From Chloroflexus sp. MS-G (GTDB lineage: Bacteria; Chloroflexota; Chloroflexia; Chloroflexales; Chloroflexaceae), in the NCBI RefSeq assembly GCF_000735195.1, contig NZ_JPIM01000025.1, positions 1 to 46,793 on the forward strand: a DNA stretch of 46,793 bases, given 5' to 3'. The notes under the pieces are model-generated. The model had not been told where the DNA came from and made no database searches. It was given only the letters and a program-made list of their open reading frames with translations. Of this stretch, positions 23,395 to 30,938 are shown piece by piece. The stretch's first letter is position 1. Each line of letters starts with the position of its first letter. Position numbers and translations under genes: made by a program.

Positions 23395-24270
23395 ATGCCC
23401 ATACTTATTTCAGGTATTCCAACACCCAGATCGGCGCTGTTCTTTCACCGCGCTGAACGAAACCAGGCGGTGATCTTCGATCCTGCCTGCGCACCGCTTT
23501 TGCGGCCTGTCGTTGATGTCGATACCCTGCAACCATGGTATACACCTGTCGGGGAGCGCTGGTTGCTGGCTATTCCCCACGGCTATAGCCAGCGTGCGAA
23601 CATTGCAACGTTTACCGACCTTATCCAGCAATATCCTGGACTTCGGCTGCGGCTAAATCACTATGCCGATATATCAGAACCATACTGGTGGGAAATGCCG
23701 CCGGCAGCCAGTGCGGCGTTGATGACTGCTACACCGCGCATATTGATCGGTACTGGTGATCACCCACCTCTTGCCTGGGATACCGGCAATACCGTTGTTC
23801 TTGCGCCGATCCGTATCCTTGCACCTGCCGATCATCTCACGCTGGCGCTTCTGGCAACCGAGGGTGGCAGGCGAGCACTCCGGCATGCTCAGGATGCGAT
23901 CGCACTTCCTTCGGTACCGACTGCGTTGGCAGGACGTCTGGCCGAGCTGGCCGCTCAGGCAGTGACGATAGCCCATGAACGCCAAACGCTAGCCCGAGAA
24001 TTTGCTCGCCGACTGCTTGCCGATTTCGGTCCACCGGGTAGTAAGCTAAGCCCGGCGCTCGAACGCTGGTGGGAATTAGAGTTTCGTGATCTGTTGGTCG
24101 AGGTTGCACGTGCCCTGCGGAACCCGATCCCTGAACCGTTTCAGCCCTTCTGGGTGGCCCGGCATACTGAGGATCGTGCCCGTTACTATGCACTTACTAC
24201 CGAAATTGCGGCAATAGAGGCAGCAATTGCCGAGATCGCTCATCCATTGTGGCAGGAACATACGCTATGA
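23395..24270 (+). CDS. Possible orphan DNA-recognition (TaqI/type IIG specificity-like) protein
   Basis: A 291-residue soluble protein that I cannot name firmly. The arrangement recalls target-recognition domains at the C-terminus of type IIG and BREX-type DNA methyltransferases: YPGLRLRLNHYADISEPYWW, then PRILIGTG (the PKIIV-like strand), LAWDTGNTVVLAPIRIL, DHLTLALLATE (the yllalLNS-like helix), and a helical end containing RWWELEFRDLLVEVARAL. There is no methyltransferase NPPY motif and no nuclease motif in the protein or its neighbours, so it would be an isolated specificity-like domain. The ATG has only a weak ribosome site. Its stop overlaps the start of the yigZ-like gene (ATGA), so the two are translationally coupled. 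Alternative: an unrelated alpha/beta protein. Confidence 0.45.
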   Translation: MPILISGIPTPRSALFFHRAERNQAVIFDPACAPLLRPVVDVDTLQPWYTPVGERWLLAIPHGYSQRANIATFTDLIQQYPGLRLRLNHYADISEPYWWEMPPAASAALMTATPRILIGTGDHPPLAWDTGNTVVLAPIRILAPADHLTLALLATEGGRRALRHAQDAIALPSVPTALAGRLAELAAQAVTIAHERQTLAREFARRLLADFGPPGSKLSPALERWWELEFRDLLVEVARALRNPIPEPFQPFWVARHTEDRARYYALTTEIAAIEAAIAEIAHPLWQEHTL

Positions 24271-24890
24271 CCAAAGCACACTATCCGATCCCTGCAAGTC
24301 CAGCACAGACCGAAATTGTCGTTCGTGGTTCTCGTTTTATCGCTCAGGCCATACCTACCCCAACCGTAGAGGCAGCGCGAGCAGCGATTGCGGCAACACG
24401 GGCAGCAATGCCCGATGCGACCCACCATTGCTATGCGTACCTGATAGGTTACGGTTCAAGCACAATTGCCGGCATGAGTGATGATGGTGAACCAGCGGGG
24501 AGTGCCGGTCGACCAATGCTGTCTGTGCTGCGCGGTGCCGATTTGGGTGACATCACGGTTATTGTAACCCGTTACTTCGGTGGTACCCTGTTGGGTGTTG
24601 GGGGGTTGGTACGCGCTTATAGTGATGCAACCCGTGCTGTGTTGGCAATTGTGCCCCGTACTCAACGGGTGCTGTATCAACGGGTGACGATGCACATACA
24701 TTATGCCGACTACACCATGATCCGTCGGTTGCTCGAAGCTCATGCTGCCATCATTGTTGAGGAGTCGTTTGCTGCTGATGTGATGATGACGGTCAATGTG
24801 CCGGTTGATCGTCTCCACGCGGTGCGCCAGCAGATCGAGGAGATGACCGGCGGTCGTGCTCATCTTGAACCGGTAACGTCTGTGATATAA
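24267..24890 (+). CDS. YigZ/IMPACT family protein
   Basis: A 207-residue protein starting at the ATG that overlaps the previous stop. The UPF0029/IMPACT signature is complete: RGSRFIAQAIP near the N-terminus, THHCYAYLIGYG, MSDDGEPAGSAGRPML, then TVIVTRYFGGTLLGVGGLVRAYSDA. The C-terminal DUF1949-like half follows (HIHYADYTMIRRLLEAHAA). Members are implicated in ribosome-associated stress responses; the E. coli protein is YigZ. Length is normal. It sits in an operon with the orphan recognition-like protein before it and a DUF2231 membrane protein 11 bp after it. Confidence 0.92.
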   Translation: MTKAHYPIPASPAQTEIVVRGSRFIAQAIPTPTVEAARAAIAATRAAMPDATHHCYAYLIGYGSSTIAGMSDDGEPAGSAGRPMLSVLRGADLGDITVIVTRYFGGTLLGVGGLVRAYSDATRAVLAIVPRTQRVLYQRVTMHIHYADYTMIRRLLEAHAAIIVEESFAADVMMTVNVPVDRLHAVRQQIEEMTGGRAHLEPVTSVI

Positions 24891-24901
24891 TTTTGGTGAA
24901 T

Positions 24902-25339
24902 ATGTACGCACTGCATCCTGCGACAGTTCACATTCCTATCGGGTTGCTGTTAGCCAGCACTCTGTTCACATTTATTGCCCTGCGTACCGGTCGTATGCAA
25001 TGGGAACAGAGTTCTTTTCACTGCCTGATCTTCGGCCTACTAGGAGCTGTGCTGGCAATGGTGAGTGGCTTAATTGATGCTGCCCGACAACTGACCGGCC
25101 CGCACATTGCGCCCGATGATCCGGTCATTCTGTGGGTGAACGGCCATGCTGCGGCGAGTCTGGTCGCTACACTGTGCTACGGGCGTGTGTGGCTGATGCG
25201 ACGGCGGCAGCACACCATTCTGAATGATGTGGTACAGCGAAATGCCTACCTCGGTTGGCACATTGCTGGCCTGATATTCCTGGTATTGGGCGGTTGGTTA
25301 GGTGGTCGCCTCGTCTTTGGATTTGATCTGGGCCGATAG
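24902..25339 (+). CDS. DUF2231-like membrane protein
   Basis: A 145-residue protein with four predicted membrane helices (about 10-25, 42-60, 79-95 and 120-140). It opens with ALHPATVHIPIGLLLASTLF, the H-P-x3-H-x-P signature of DUF2231, and has a conserved GHAAASL segment in the third helix. The histidines could bind a metal or heme; the function is unknown. The ATG at 24902 is chosen; an in-frame GTG at 24896 is also possible, and no strong ribosome site favours either. plsC begins 10 bp downstream. Confidence 0.75.
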   Translation: MYALHPATVHIPIGLLLASTLFTFIALRTGRMQWEQSSFHCLIFGLLGAVLAMVSGLIDAARQLTGPHIAPDDPVILWVNGHAAASLVATLCYGRVWLMRRRQHTILNDVVQRNAYLGWHIAGLIFLVLGGWLGGRLVFGFDLGR

Positions 25340-25349
25340 TGAGGACAGC

Positions 25350-26030
25350 ATGTTTGCTTACACTGTCTATGGTTTTCTCTATCTTCTCATCAACTTCTTT
25401 CGTTTGATCGGCTGGTGGCGCTGGTCTATCGAGGGTGTTGAGCGTTTACCGCCACGTGAACAGGGCGGGATGATCTTGGTGATGAACCACATCAACTGGG
25501 TGGACATTCCTGCCGTGGGTGCAATGCTTCCTTTCCGGTATCGCCTCTCGTGGCTGGCCAAGATCGAGATATTTTCGCATCCACTGGCCGGTTGGTTCTT
25601 TCGGAAGATGGACGTGATCCCTATTCGCCGTGGCAAACGCGATCTGGCAGCCCTTGAAGCCGCTACTGAAGCCCTGCGCAGAGGCGCAGTGTTGCTGATT
25701 TTTCCGGAAGGTCATCGTAGTCGTAATGGTATACTGCAACCCGGTCGAGGTGGGGCAATTCGGCTGGCAATGCAAGCTGGTGTGCCGATTGTTCCAATGG
25801 CGATCACCGGTACCGAACACGGTTTTCGGGGGACGTTATTGCGCAAGCCGGTGCATATAACGATAGGTGAACCGTACCACGTCGAGCCGCTTCCTGACAA
25901 CAAGATTCCTGCCGATGTTATGGAACAGTTGACGAATGAGATGATGTTGAAGATTGCGGCAATGCTGCCACCGGCACAACGTGGCCCTTACGCGGCCTTG
26001 CTCGAATCTCCCACAACTGTGAGAAGGTAG
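25350..26030 (+). CDS. plsC: 1-acyl-sn-glycerol-3-phosphate acyltransferase
   Basis: A 226-residue PlsC-family acyltransferase starting at the ATG with GAGGA 4 nt upstream. It carries the catalytic NHINWVD (HX4D), the region KMDVIPIRRGKRD, the FPEGHRS acceptor-binding motif and the VPIVPMAITGTEH block. An N-terminal hydrophobic segment (FLYLLINFFRLIGWW) anchors it to the membrane. It transfers an acyl chain to lysophosphatidic acid to form phosphatidic acid. It is the last gene of the 23395-26030 operon; a 314-bp gap follows. Confidence 0.92.
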   Translation: MFAYTVYGFLYLLINFFRLIGWWRWSIEGVERLPPREQGGMILVMNHINWVDIPAVGAMLPFRYRLSWLAKIEIFSHPLAGWFFRKMDVIPIRRGKRDLAALEAATEALRRGAVLLIFPEGHRSRNGILQPGRGGAIRLAMQAGVPIVPMAITGTEHGFRGTLLRKPVHITIGEPYHVEPLPDNKIPADVMEQLTNEMMLKIAAMLPPAQRGPYAALLESPTTVRR

Positions 26031-26344
26031 AGCAGGAAGCCTCATTCTCAACCTAATCTCACGGCCTAGGGGAAGATGAGGAGTTCTAGACTGGGCACAG
26101 TTCTATCCGTCACTGACGTGGTGTGGTGACTTCTCCTCGCACCTTACAGGTCGGCACTTCCGGGCAACAGGTAGCCAGACACATAGCTTTTTCTTCTCTA
26201 ATCGGGAAAAAGGGAGTAGATACAAGAGCTTATCCGAAACATCCTGTTTTGGAAATCGTCATATCCCACGATTTGAGACTACATGGAAGCAGTGTTGACC
26301 ATTCGATAATCTTGCCCATAATAGCCATCAGGTGTCTCTCGCCC
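26031..26344. other. 314-bp intergenic region between convergent genes
   Basis: No gene that I can support. It contains GAGCTTATCCGAAA (26226-26239), which closely matches the reverse complement of 33016-33029 and resembles ends of IS5/IS4-type elements, so a relic of a mobile element is possible. An imperfect hairpin with CTTTTTC/GAAAAAG arms lies near 26190-26215 and might end plsC transcription. Confidence 0.4.
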
Positions 26345-26941
26345 TTATGGTGCGAGTGGTTCCAAAAAATTCGTCCCATCAGGCGTTGTTACCGCACACC
26401 AACCGCTCTGAGATCCAACCGCAACCCGCCACCAGGTATACCCGTCGGCCACAACCGGACCTTCGAGCAAAACAACTTCACGCCCGGCAGGAATGCGCGC
26501 AATCACTCGTGCTGTTAAGCCTGGCGAAGCGCGCAGACGCAGTGTTGATTCGCCAATGTTGACCACGACTGCACGAGCGCCAATTTGCAACGTCGGTGGT
26601 GTGGGTGTTGGAGAAGGGGTTGGTGAGGGCTGTATGGTTGGCGTTGGCGGAATTGGTGATAGTGTCTCTCCAGCCGTTATTCCCGTCGGAGTAATACCGG
26701 TCTGGGTAACAACAGCCGGGCCGAGTTGACTACTTAACCATACCAGTGCTCCGATGAGCAGTACCCCGATGCTGCCAATCAGGAGTATTGAACCAATTAT
26801 CACCGATCTTGGCCGATTCCGGCGGCGTACTGAATCATACCCCAGCCGATAGTAATAGTAGTGTTGATAGTAGAAGGGGTTAAATTCACCACGTTCAGCA
26901 TCAGCAGCACCAAGTTCGTACATCTCGCTGGTGGTTGGCAT
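26345..26941 (-). CDS. Single-pass membrane protein with extracytoplasmic SH3b domain
   Basis: A 198-residue protein from the ATG at 26941; a TTG seven codons upstream (26962) is an alternative and neither has a clear ribosome site. An N-terminal Tyr-rich cytoplasmic part (EFNPFYYQHYYYYRLGYDS) precedes one membrane helix (SVIIGSILLIGSIGVLLIGA). A Thr/Pro-rich linker (PTPSPTPTPPT) leads to an SH3b domain (STLRLRASPGLTARVIARI, TWWRVAVGSQSGWC). SH3b domains commonly bind peptidoglycan or peptides, so an envelope role is likely. It follows the SCP2 gene by about 22 bp and may share its promoter. Confidence 0.8.
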   Translation of the reverse strand: MPTTSEMYELGAADAERGEFNPFYYQHYYYYRLGYDSVRRRNRPRSVIIGSILLIGSIGVLLIGALVWLSSQLGPAVVTQTGITPTGITAGETLSPIPPTPTIQPSPTPSPTPTPPTLQIGARAVVVNIGESTLRLRASPGLTARVIARIPAGREVVLLEGPVVADGYTWWRVAVGSQSGWCAVTTPDGTNFLEPLAP

Positions 26942-26963
26942 AGGCGAAGGAGCTGAACCCAAA

Positions 26964-27398
26964 CTACTTGGTCAACACCAGGTCTTCGCGCCCCATCTCA
27001 CGCAGCATTCGTGGGTATAATGTGTACATCGGTTCGACAGCCGGCAAGAGTTTTAGAATCTTGGGGATGGGACCTTTCGCGATAATCTGGCGGCGGGCTA
27101 GAGCAGTCATCAGATTGATCTTGCCATGCCAGAATTGATGCGCAATATCTGCTTTCATGCTCATCTCAACATCTGGCTTCAGATCTACTTCTCCCCAGAA
27201 CACATCGCAATACGCGCCGGGTTGGGTAGGGGGATGGGCTGCATCAATCGTGGCGATTCCATGGGGTTCTTCGTAGCGAAACTGAATGACGATCCGACCT
27301 TCACGAATGCGTGGCGCGATCTGGGGGTCGCATTTCACCTGATCATAGAGTGCGCCTAAGATTTGACGTAGCTCTGCTTCATCTTTGAAGAATGGCAT
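26964..27398 (-). CDS. SCP2 sterol-binding-domain protein
   Basis: A 144-residue single-domain protein: an N-terminal helix (DEAELRQILGALYDQV), a beta sheet containing GRIVIQFRYEEPHGIATID, DVEMSMKADIAHQFWHGKINLMTALARRQII, and a hydrophobic C-terminal helical part. The pattern VEMSMKAD-x3-FW-x-GKINLMTAL is the lipid-carrier (SCP2) core. It probably binds a hydrophobic ligand or coenzyme in the cytosol; the ligand is unknown. A good promoter lies upstream (TTGCAT-17-TATAAT) and the SH3b gene follows closely. Confidence 0.85.
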   Translation of the reverse strand: MPFFKDEAELRQILGALYDQVKCDPQIAPRIREGRIVIQFRYEEPHGIATIDAAHPPTQPGAYCDVFWGEVDLKPDVEMSMKADIAHQFWHGKINLMTALARRQIIAKGPIPKILKLLPAVEPMYTLYPRMLREMGREDLVLTK

Positions 27399-27460
27399 TG
27401 TTTTGCTCTCCCCACCGTTCAGTACAAACGATACTGTTTTGACTCGATCCTGTAGCTGTG

Positions 27461-27489
27461 ATTATACGAGGTTCGGCAGTAGAATGCAA
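27461..27489 (-). promoter_or_regulatory. Sigma-70-type promoter of the SCP2 gene
   Basis: Minus strand: TTGCAT (27489-27484), 17-bp spacer, TATAAT (27466-27461), about 60 bp upstream of the start. Confidence 0.65.
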
Positions 27490-27495
27490 GATTGA

Positions 27496-27518
27496 ATAAC
27501 GCATTGCGTTATCTTTTT
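27496..27518. terminator. Hairpin between fmt and the SCP2 gene
   Basis: ATAACGC, loop ATT, GCGTTAT (7-bp perfect stem, 27496-27512), followed on the plus strand by CTTTTT. The flanking genes are on the minus strand, where the tail is weaker; it may still end fmt transcription. Confidence 0.5.
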
Positions 27519-27535
27519 ACTCTCATCGCCCTCTA

Positions 27536-28471
27536 CTACCCATTCCCCAACTGAATGGTATCGGCGTGGATACCGGCCAACCATGCCGAGCCGCTCATTG
27601 CCCGTCGGCTGGCAGGCTGTACTTCCACGAGTTCAAGGGCATCGCTGCCAGTCTGTACGAGCGGATGCCCCCGTTCACTTCGCCCGATAACTGTACCTGG
27701 TGATGCCGTTGATTCGTTCGCTACGACGGCTGCACTGATGATCCGTAGTGATTGACCACGCCAGAAGGTATACGCACTCGGCCACGGGTCATACGCTCGT
27801 GTCATCCGCTCAATGACAATCGCCGGTAACGACCAGTCGATACAACCATCCTCTTTCTTCAGCATTTTGGTCACAGTCGCTCGGCTGTGATCTTGCGGAC
27901 GCGGTTCAATTTCTCCCCTTGCATAACGTGGCAGGGTCTCTACCAGTAGTTGGGCGCCAATACGGAATAACTCATCGGTTAGTGGGCCGGTACGCGCCGT
28001 TGGTGGGAGATCGACCACTGCCTGGGCTAGAATTGGTCCGCTATCCATCCCCGGATCGAGGAGCATAATGGTCACACCGGTAACCGTTTCACCTGCCAGA
28101 ATTGCACCAGCAACCGGCGTTGGTCCACGGTAGAGCGGTAACAATGAAGGATGGATATTGAGATACCCCAGTGGCGGAATTTGTAACACAGCTCGCCGCA
28201 GAATCTCACCATAAGCGGCGACAACGCCAACTTCCGGTTGGAGAGCACTCAGGGCGTCAATGACCACTGGGTCGCGTAGTGTTTCAGGTTGCAGAACGGG
28301 CAGATTATGAGCCTGAGCTGCGACTTTTACCGGCGGTGGTGTAAGCCATCGCTCGCGACCGGCTGGTCGATCAGGTTGGGTGACCACACCAACGATCTCA
28401 TGGCCGGCTGCGATCAAGGCCTCTAACGCATGCACGGCAAACGATGGACTTCCTAGGAACAAGACACGCAT
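27536..28471 (-). CDS. fmt: Methionyl-tRNA formyltransferase
   Basis: A 311-residue enzyme from the ATG at 28471 (AGAGG 8 nt upstream; a GTG two codons earlier is possible). It transfers formyl from 10-formyl-THF to initiator Met-tRNA. Landmarks are MRVLFLGSPSFAVHALEAL, the NIHPSLLPLYRGPTP catalytic region (Asn and His of the formyltransferase triad), GVTIMLLDPGMDSGPIL with the third catalytic Asp, and a C-terminal OB-like domain. The usual R-W-R-G-A-A-P is here LYRGPTP, a mild variation. There is no def gene adjacent. Divergent from the dehydrogenase gene at 28567. Confidence 0.93.
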   Translation of the reverse strand: MRVLFLGSPSFAVHALEALIAAGHEIVGVVTQPDRPAGRERWLTPPPVKVAAQAHNLPVLQPETLRDPVVIDALSALQPEVGVVAAYGEILRRAVLQIPPLGYLNIHPSLLPLYRGPTPVAGAILAGETVTGVTIMLLDPGMDSGPILAQAVVDLPPTARTGPLTDELFRIGAQLLVETLPRYARGEIEPRPQDHSRATVTKMLKKEDGCIDWSLPAIVIERMTRAYDPWPSAYTFWRGQSLRIISAAVVANESTASPGTVIGRSERGHPLVQTGSDALELVEVQPASRRAMSGSAWLAGIHADTIQLGNG

Positions 28472-28566
28472 TTCCACACCTCTCTCCTCGCTTACCGTGC
28501 GACACGGCAGGCAGCGGAATATAGTATAATAGAATTTGTCATTATCATCGACAAAAAGATTCTGCT

Positions 28567-29511
28567 ATGCGAGCGGTTTTTTTCAACGGCAACCTCCAAT
28601 ATAGCACCGATTATCCTGAACCTCAACGGCAGCCAGGGGAGGCTCTTATCCGTCCTCATCTAGTTGGAATATGTAATACCGATCTTGAAATCACTCGCGG
28701 ATACATGAATTTTCATGGCGTTCTCGGTCATGAATTCGTTGGTACCGTTGTTGAGAGTGATAACCCTTATTGGCAAGGACGACGGGTTGTTGGCGAAATT
28801 AATGCGGCCTGTCGGCGCTGCCCAACATGTCTGCGCGGTGATGTCAGCCATTGTCCGCATCGTACCACGCTCGGTATCTATCGGCGTGATGGCGCAATGG
28901 CTGATTTGTTCACGTTACCCGAATCCTGTCTGCACGAAGTTCCGGCGACTGTCAGTGATGAAGCGGCAGTATTTACCGAACCGCTGGCCGCAGCACTGGA
29001 AATTGTCGAGCAGAGTCATATCCGTCCAACCGAACGGGTAGCCGTTATCGGTGATGGGAAGCTCGGCGCTATGATTGTTCAGGTCTTACGCCTTACCGGC
29101 TGTGAACTGACACTCGTTGGTCGCCATCCAGAAAGGTGGGAACTGTATCGTCAGCAAGGGGTGCAATGTATCAGCAGTATTGAACTCAAGCAAGATCAGT
29201 TTGATGTAGTGATCGATTGCACCGGTCATCCGTCCGGTTTGGCGACTGCTCGTCAGTTGGTGCGTCCACGGGGGCGATTGATTCTGAAAAGTACATTTGC
29301 CGCTGAAACGCAGCTTAATCTGAGTATGGTGGTCGTTGATGAAGTGCAACTGATCGGATCTCGTTGTGGCCCCTTCGCTCCAGCATTACGCTTGCTCGAG
29401 CGCCAGCTTATTGCTACTACACCGCTCATCAGTGCGCGCTATGCACTTGCCGATAGTTTACAAGCTTTTTCGGCTGCACCCGGTCAACTCAAGGTTTTGC
29501 TCTGTGTCTGA
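28567..29511 (+). CDS. Zinc-type MDR alcohol dehydrogenase-like protein
   Basis: A 314-residue medium-chain dehydrogenase. The catalytic zinc ligands are visible as C36 (GICNTD), H55-E56 (LGHEF) and probably E138 (FTEPL). Four structural-zinc cysteines occur in CRRCPTCLRGDVSHC (82-96). The dinucleotide-binding loop is GDGKLG (162-167), a slight change from GxGxxG. The enzyme is thus likely an active NAD(P)-dependent alcohol or polyol dehydrogenase; the substrate is unknown. The protein is shorter than most MDRs (about 340-380 aa). Its stop overlaps the GTG of the following response regulator gene. A TATAAT at 28525-28530 could be its -10. Confidence 0.88.
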   Translation: MRAVFFNGNLQYSTDYPEPQRQPGEALIRPHLVGICNTDLEITRGYMNFHGVLGHEFVGTVVESDNPYWQGRRVVGEINAACRRCPTCLRGDVSHCPHRTTLGIYRRDGAMADLFTLPESCLHEVPATVSDEAAVFTEPLAAALEIVEQSHIRPTERVAVIGDGKLGAMIVQVLRLTGCELTLVGRHPERWELYRQQGVQCISSIELKQDQFDVVIDCTGHPSGLATARQLVRPRGRLILKSTFAAETQLNLSMVVVDEVQLIGSRCGPFAPALRLLERQLIATTPLISARYALADSLQAFSAAPGQLKVLLCV

Positions 29512-30445
29512 AGAAGATCACCTCCCAACAGTACTGATTGCCGACGACGATCCAAATATTCACTTTTTGCTCAGTGATACGTTGACGAGAGCCGGTTTTG
29601 CAGTGCTAACTGCCGATAACGGCCACTCGTTGATCCAAATCGCGCAAGATCAGTTGCCGGATATTATTCTGGTCGATCTGATGTTGCCTGGCATTGATGG
29701 CTATGAAGCAATTCGGCAACTACGTAATGATACGCGCACGGCCCATCTGCCGATTATGATTGTTACAGCACGGACCAATCCTGCCGATGTAGTGATCGGT
29801 TTTGATACGGGCGCCGATGATTATGTGACGAAACCATACAACGATGCCGAGTTGATTGCACGCATTCGGTCATTGCTGCGGCGCACGACGAAACGTTCAG
29901 TACGCAATCCGCTAACCGGTCTCCCCGGCAATGTGCTTATCGCGGAAGAGATTCGCTATCGCCTCCAGAAAGGTGATGCGTTTACCTTGCTCTACCTTGA
30001 TGTCAACGAGTTTAAAGCCTTTAACGATGCGTATGGCTTCGCCCGTGGGGATCAGGTTATCCGTCTCATCGCTCAGCTTTGCGAACGGGCACAACAACTG
30101 TTTGCCCCTCAATCTATCTTTGTCGGTCATGTGGGCGGCGATGATTTCGTGATCCTCTGTCCAACGGCTCTTGCTGCTAATCTATCGCTATGGCTGGTTA
30201 CGCAATACGAGCAGGAAGTGTTACCGCTGTACGATGAAGCAGATCGTCAACGTGGTTATCTGATCGGCTATGATCGGGCCGGTAATTTGCATCAGATTCC
30301 GATTGGCGCTATGGCAATCGGTGGCGTTTCAAGCCGCCCTGACGTGACGGTTGATGAATTATCGCGCGAAGCGGCAGCGATGAAGCACGAGGCAAAAGCC
30401 TTTGCTACTAGCGCGGTGATTATCGATCACGTGCGATTGCGCTAA
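29504..30445 (+). CDS. Response regulator with GGDEF-type domain
   Basis: A 313-residue protein starting at GTG 29504, overlapping the end of the dehydrogenase gene by 8 nt; a longer frame would run through that gene. The receiver domain (1-125) has acidic residues IADDDP, phosphoacceptor D58, T88 and K110. The GGDEF domain follows from about 135: NPLTGLPGN, LLYLDVNEFKAFNDAYGFARGD, and GGDDF (211-215) in place of GGDEF/GGEEF. No RxxD inhibitory site precedes it. It may still make cyclic-di-GMP, since Asp/Glu replacements in the third and fourth positions are tolerated in some enzymes, but activity is uncertain. No cognate kinase is adjacent. Confidence 0.88.
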   Translation: MSEEDHLPTVLIADDDPNIHFLLSDTLTRAGFAVLTADNGHSLIQIAQDQLPDIILVDLMLPGIDGYEAIRQLRNDTRTAHLPIMIVTARTNPADVVIGFDTGADDYVTKPYNDAELIARIRSLLRRTTKRSVRNPLTGLPGNVLIAEEIRYRLQKGDAFTLLYLDVNEFKAFNDAYGFARGDQVIRLIAQLCERAQQLFAPQSIFVGHVGGDDFVILCPTALAANLSLWLVTQYEQEVLPLYDEADRQRGYLIGYDRAGNLHQIPIGAMAIGGVSSRPDVTVDELSREAAAMKHEAKAFATSAVIIDHVRLR

Positions 30446-30566
30446 TTGCAATATCTTGCCGCAGAACGAAGATTGGTTGAGGCACGGCAGCGCTGCACCC
30501 ACACTACCGCACTGCCCCTTCTTCATTGCTTATCAATCCTCACATCAAGAGTTAACGGATCTCAAC

Positions 30567-30604
30567 CAGATTGTGCGCATTCTGATGCGGGAACAGACAA
30601 TCTG
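30567..30604 (+). terminator. Two-tier hairpin after the response regulator gene
   Basis: CAGATTGT (30567-30574) pairs perfectly with ACAATCTG (30597-30604), enclosing CGCAT-TCTG-ATGCG. No U-tract follows, so this may be a terminator-like or RNA-processing structure. Confidence 0.45.
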
Positions 30605-30618
30605 TATCGAAATATCCA

Positions 30619-30648
30619 TTGTTAGGACTACGAAGCACATGGTATAAT
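30619..30648 (+). promoter_or_regulatory. Promoter of the cta genes
   Basis: TTGTTA (30619-30624), 18-bp spacer, TATAAT (30643-30648) preceded by TGG (extended -10), about 50 bp upstream of the small membrane protein gene. Confidence 0.65.
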
Positions 30649-30698
30649 GCGGGCGGTGTTATTATCGTGAAAGAATCCACAAAATATCAGGTGACTTT

Positions 30699-30911
30699 AT
30701 GATGGCCTGGTTTATCTTTTGGGTTACAGCTTTTGTAGCAATCGGCGGGCAGATTCCATTGATTATTGCCGCGTGGCGTCTGTATCGTCAACCGCATCTT
30801 GCACCGGCTAACGTACCACGCAGTGATGGCCGGGCTGATCTGGGTTGGACGATCCTGACTGCGCTGGCCACGCTGGCGCTGTTCGTTGCTGCGTATCTGG
30901 CATTGCCATAG
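30699..30911 (+). CDS. Small two-helix membrane protein upstream of ctaA-ctaB
   Basis: A 70-residue protein with two hydrophobic helices (about 3-25 and 48-68) joined by a short polar loop (YRQPHLAPANVPRSDGRADLG). AGGTGA precedes the ATG. It lies 27 bp before the ctaA-ctaB fusion, behind the same promoter. It could be a small accessory subunit for terminal-oxidase assembly or a cytochrome oxidase subunit, by context only; no family is recognised. Confidence 0.7.
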   Translation: MMAWFIFWVTAFVAIGGQIPLIIAAWRLYRQPHLAPANVPRSDGRADLGWTILTALATLALFVAAYLALP

Positions 30912-30938
30912 CCGCTGAGTTGAGCAGAGAGGGTTGTT

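Noticed and set aside
26123..26518. 131-codon plus-strand frame across the 26031-26344 gap
   Set aside because: It runs into the SH3b gene on the other strand and shows no conserved motif.
26579..26640. GGTGT/GGGTTGG-rich stretch considered as a repeat array
   Set aside because: It encodes the Thr/Pro linker of the SH3b protein and has no regular unit.
29366..29503. N-terminal extension of the response regulator
   Set aside because: It is the dehydrogenase gene read in another frame; the receiver domain starts right after GTG 29504.
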